From Alphaproteobacteria bacterium (GTDB taxonomy: Bacteria > Pseudomonadota > Alphaproteobacteria > RF32 > CAG-977), in NCBI GenBank assembly GCA_017476085.1, contig JAFVEJ010000183.1:1-8505 (forward strand): 8,505 nt of DNA, in the 5' to 3' direction. Both the position numbers and the translations under genes were made by a program. The notes beneath the pieces were generated by a model that saw only the letters and a list, made by a program, of their open reading frames with translations, made no database searches and had not been told where the DNA came from. Position 1 is the stretch's first letter. Each line of letters begins with the position of its first letter. Positions 6,619 through 8,505 of the stretch are shown here, piece after piece.

Positions 6619-8505
6619 TCAAAAAGCGTATTTGATACTAAGCATTCCCGTATGATCAACATAGTGTTTTTTGAATCTTCCTTCATAAGAAACACTCAAC
6701 TCCGTTTTTCCGTCCAGCTTATATGAAATACCTGCGCCGGCCTCCAAACCGAAGCGGTTCACTTTTTCTTCCTGAGCAACATAAGACGAACCGTTTGCCA
6801 AAACAACCGTCCTGTCCGGATTGCCGCGCCGCAAATCGTATGTCAGCGCCGCTTTTCCATGCGCAGTCAGCATTCCTGTTTCCAAGCGGAACTCTTTCGC
6901 TGTTTTCACCCCCGAAACAGCAGTCCACGTTTGCAAATTTTTGCCGGCCGTTCTTGCACCCAAAGCATTTGTATATGCTTTTCCGCGAACATTGATATAG
7001 CGCAGTCCGGCTTCCGGCGTAAAATCTTTCAATACATTTCCGGACATCATCTGAACGGCGAACGCATCCGTCTTAAAATCGCTTTTCAGCCCTAGCATTT
7101 TTGTTTTCTCGTCATACGCCGAACGACCGTAACTTAACACACCGTTGACAAAGAAAGCGTCCGGAGCGTATTCGCCGTAAACGAAGCCCGTATGCGTATC
7201 GACGCTTGTTTTGCTCCGCCCCGTTTTAATATCCGTAGAGGAAAACGCGTAACCGATTCCCGCTTTGTAAGAATCGTTGATATTGTATTCAAAACCCGCC
7301 GCAAAACCTGCCGTATCGGATTTAAAGCCGTTTGTCCCGTTTAATTCCGCCGCATTCAACATTCCCTGAGCCCAAACGGAAGAAGCGCCGACCGTGTAAT
7401 CCCCGCCGGAACGCCCCGTTCCGGATACAGCCGCCGCAGAATCGTTCAAACGGTTTGCGACAACGGACATCACTGCTTCGGCATTCGATTGCACCGTTTG
7501 AACAACGGCCGGAGAAGCTTCTTCCCCCACCTCACGGAAAGCCTGTAACATCTGCGCATAGTTCCGTTCCGCCACGGCTGTTTCAAGTCTGCCGTTCACG
7601 ATATCAACAGCACCTTGATATCCGGCGGGCAAAAGCTCCGTTACATCGTCAGCCATAACCGAAACAGCGTTCGTTTCATTCGGCGTCAAAGAATATCCCG
7701 CTTCTATCAAATCCTGATACACAATCAAGGCTACGGAACTGATTCGCATAACATACAAATCTCCGCCCGTCCACGAAGAAACGTCAAAATGCGTCATAGA
7801 AGCGGCTTGAGATTTTTCAAACGGCGTCTTTGAAACGGCGTACCGGCCCGTGTTGTTTAAAATTAAAGAATATCCGGTATCCGTTGATGTCAAAATATAA
7901 TGCTGAACAGCTTTGCGAGACACGCGGGACATATCCGGTGCAACCGTTACATTATTCGCGGAGGCCGCCGTAATCAACGCAGAAGATTCCGCCGTTTCTT
8001 TCAACGTTAAAGAAACGGTTCCGCCCGTTACGGTATTGACGGATAAAACGTTTTCACCGATATCAAGCGTTCCGTTCGTCAAATCAATCTGCGCACCGCT
8101 TAAATCAGCCCCCGCTCCAAAAAGAACTGTGCCGGCAACGGAAACGGAGCCGGACAAAGCGTTTGAAAGCGTTCCTCCGGTAACAGAAACAGTTCCGTTA
8201 TTCGTCAGGTTCGCGCCGATGTTGCTTGCCCCGATTGTCAACTTGTTGCCCAAAGAAATGGTTACGTTTGATAAGGCGACGTTTGACGTCACATCTTCGT
8301 CGATTTGAACGGCACCCTCTCCCGACAAGGTATTACCTAATGTTCCGGCCTTCAGAACTATCAGCCCGTTATTTGTAAATTCCGTTCCGACTTTGCTTGC
8401 TCCGATTGTCAGCTTGTTGCCCAAAGAAATGGTTACGTTTGATAAGGCGACGCTTGATTCGACGTTCCCGTTAATATGAACAGCACCGCCCGAAACGGTT
8501 TGTTC
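6619..8505 (-). CDS. Type V autotransporter, 5' end missing
   Basis: The frame is open from the right edge to the TGA at 6619-6621, showing 628 residues. The N-terminus and any signal peptide lie outside. Visible residues 6-176 are a repetitive beta-rich passenger (57-residue repeats with SNVTISLGNKLTIGAS), the kind that forms a beta-helix. A non-repetitive stretch follows, then a likely alpha-helical linker at about 315-357 (MLQAFREVGEEAS to VVANRLND). From about 376 (SSVWAQGML) to the end there is a 12-strand-type beta-barrel of roughly 250 residues: alternating aromatic strands such as AAGFEYNIND and KAGIGYAF, ending SIKYAF with the terminal Phe typical of outer-membrane barrels. The barrel anchors in the outer membrane and delivers the passenger to the surface, probably for adhesion (inference). 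It lies 30 bases upstream of truB with no clear terminator between. Confidence 0.5.
   Translation of the reverse strand, partial: EQTVSGGAVHINGNVESSVALSNVTISLGNKLTIGASKVGTEFTNNGLIVLKAGTLGNTLSGEGAVQIDEDVTSNVALSNVTISLGNKLTIGASNIGANLTNNGTVSVTGGTLSNALSGSVSVAGTVLFGAGADLSGAQIDLTNGTLDIGENVLSVNTVTGGTVSLTLKETAESSALITAASANNVTVAPDMSRVSRKAVQHYILTSTDTGYSLILNNTGRYAVSKTPFEKSQAASMTHFDVSSWTGGDLYVMRISSVALIVYQDLIEAGYSLTPNETNAVSVMADDVTELLPAGYQGAVDIVNGRLETAVAERNYAQMLQAFREVGEEASPAVVQTVQSNAEAVMSVVANRLNDSAAAVSGTGRSGGDYTVGASSVWAQGMLNAAELNGTNGFKSDTAGFAAGFEYNINDSYKAGIGYAFSSTDIKTGRSKTSVDTHTGFVYGEYAPDAFFVNGVLSYGRSAYDEKTKMLGLKSDFKTDAFAVQMMSGNVLKDFTPEAGLRYINVRGKAYTNALGARTAGKNLQTWTAVSGVKTAKEFRLETGMLTAHGKAALTYDLRRGNPDRTVVLANGSSYVAQEEKVNRFGLEAGAGISYKLDGKTELSVSYEGRFKKHYVDHTGMLSIKYAF
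8149..8490 (-). repeat. Two 57-codon tandem repeats in the autotransporter passenger
   Basis: The copies are 8320-8490 and 8149-8319, exactly 171 bases apart. A 40-base block is identical (8413-8452 and 8242-8281), with mostly silent or conservative changes around it. Both encode VALSNVTISLGNKLTIGAS followed by TNNG and a GGTL/AGTL segment. A decayed third copy follows at the same spacing (ADLSGAQIDLTNGTLDIG), aligning with one inserted residue. Confidence 0.5.

Noticed and set aside
8422..8424. TTG as a start codon for the autotransporter
   Set aside because: The frame continues upstream to the window edge with the same repeat (AVHINGNVESSVALSNV), so this TTG is an internal Leu codon.

Overview
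The window looks like chromosome from a medium-GC Alphaproteobacterium. The S15 protein and the truB-rpsO-pnp order are typical of that class. A long autotransporter and secreted cysteine-repeat proteins suggest a host-associated lineage, perhaps one of the uncultured gut Alphaproteobacteria. That habitat is inference from gene content; no rRNA or other taxonomic marker is present.

Left part (1-1401, plus strand): two adjacent genes for cysteine-rich proteins. The first is cut by the left edge and consists, as far as visible, of 13 short repeats built around CxxC pairs, resembling GCC2/GCC3 (ephrin-receptor-like) repeats. The second starts 17 bases after the first stop, has a clear Shine-Dalgarno sequence and signal peptide, and carries 25 cysteines. 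They look like one operon for exported, disulfide-rich proteins. The 286-base intergenic region 1402-1687 holds three inverted repeats and a strong, T-flanked terminator where this operon converges with the minus-strand genes.

Central and right part (minus strand, so transcribed right to left): a partial type V autotransporter (8505-6619), truB (tRNA pseudouridine-55 synthase), rpsO (ribosomal protein S15), pnp (polynucleotide phosphorylase), then a 464-residue nitronate monooxygenase-like flavoprotein that ends at the shared terminator. All five genes point the same way with gaps of 30, 20, 127 and 23 bases. The 127-base rpsO-pnp gap contains two similar long hairpins, placed where the RNase III/PNPase autoregulatory leader lies in enterobacteria. 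truB, rpsO and pnp are the RNA-modification, ribosome and RNA-decay end of the usual nusA-infB-rbfA-truB-rpsO-pnp cluster. Here an autotransporter occupies the place where rbfA/infB would be expected.

No tRNA, rRNA, CRISPR array, insertion sequence or integrase was seen. The most unusual elements are the cysteine-repeat gene pair, the twin rpsO-pnp hairpins, and the 57-residue autotransporter repeat with near-identical DNA copies.
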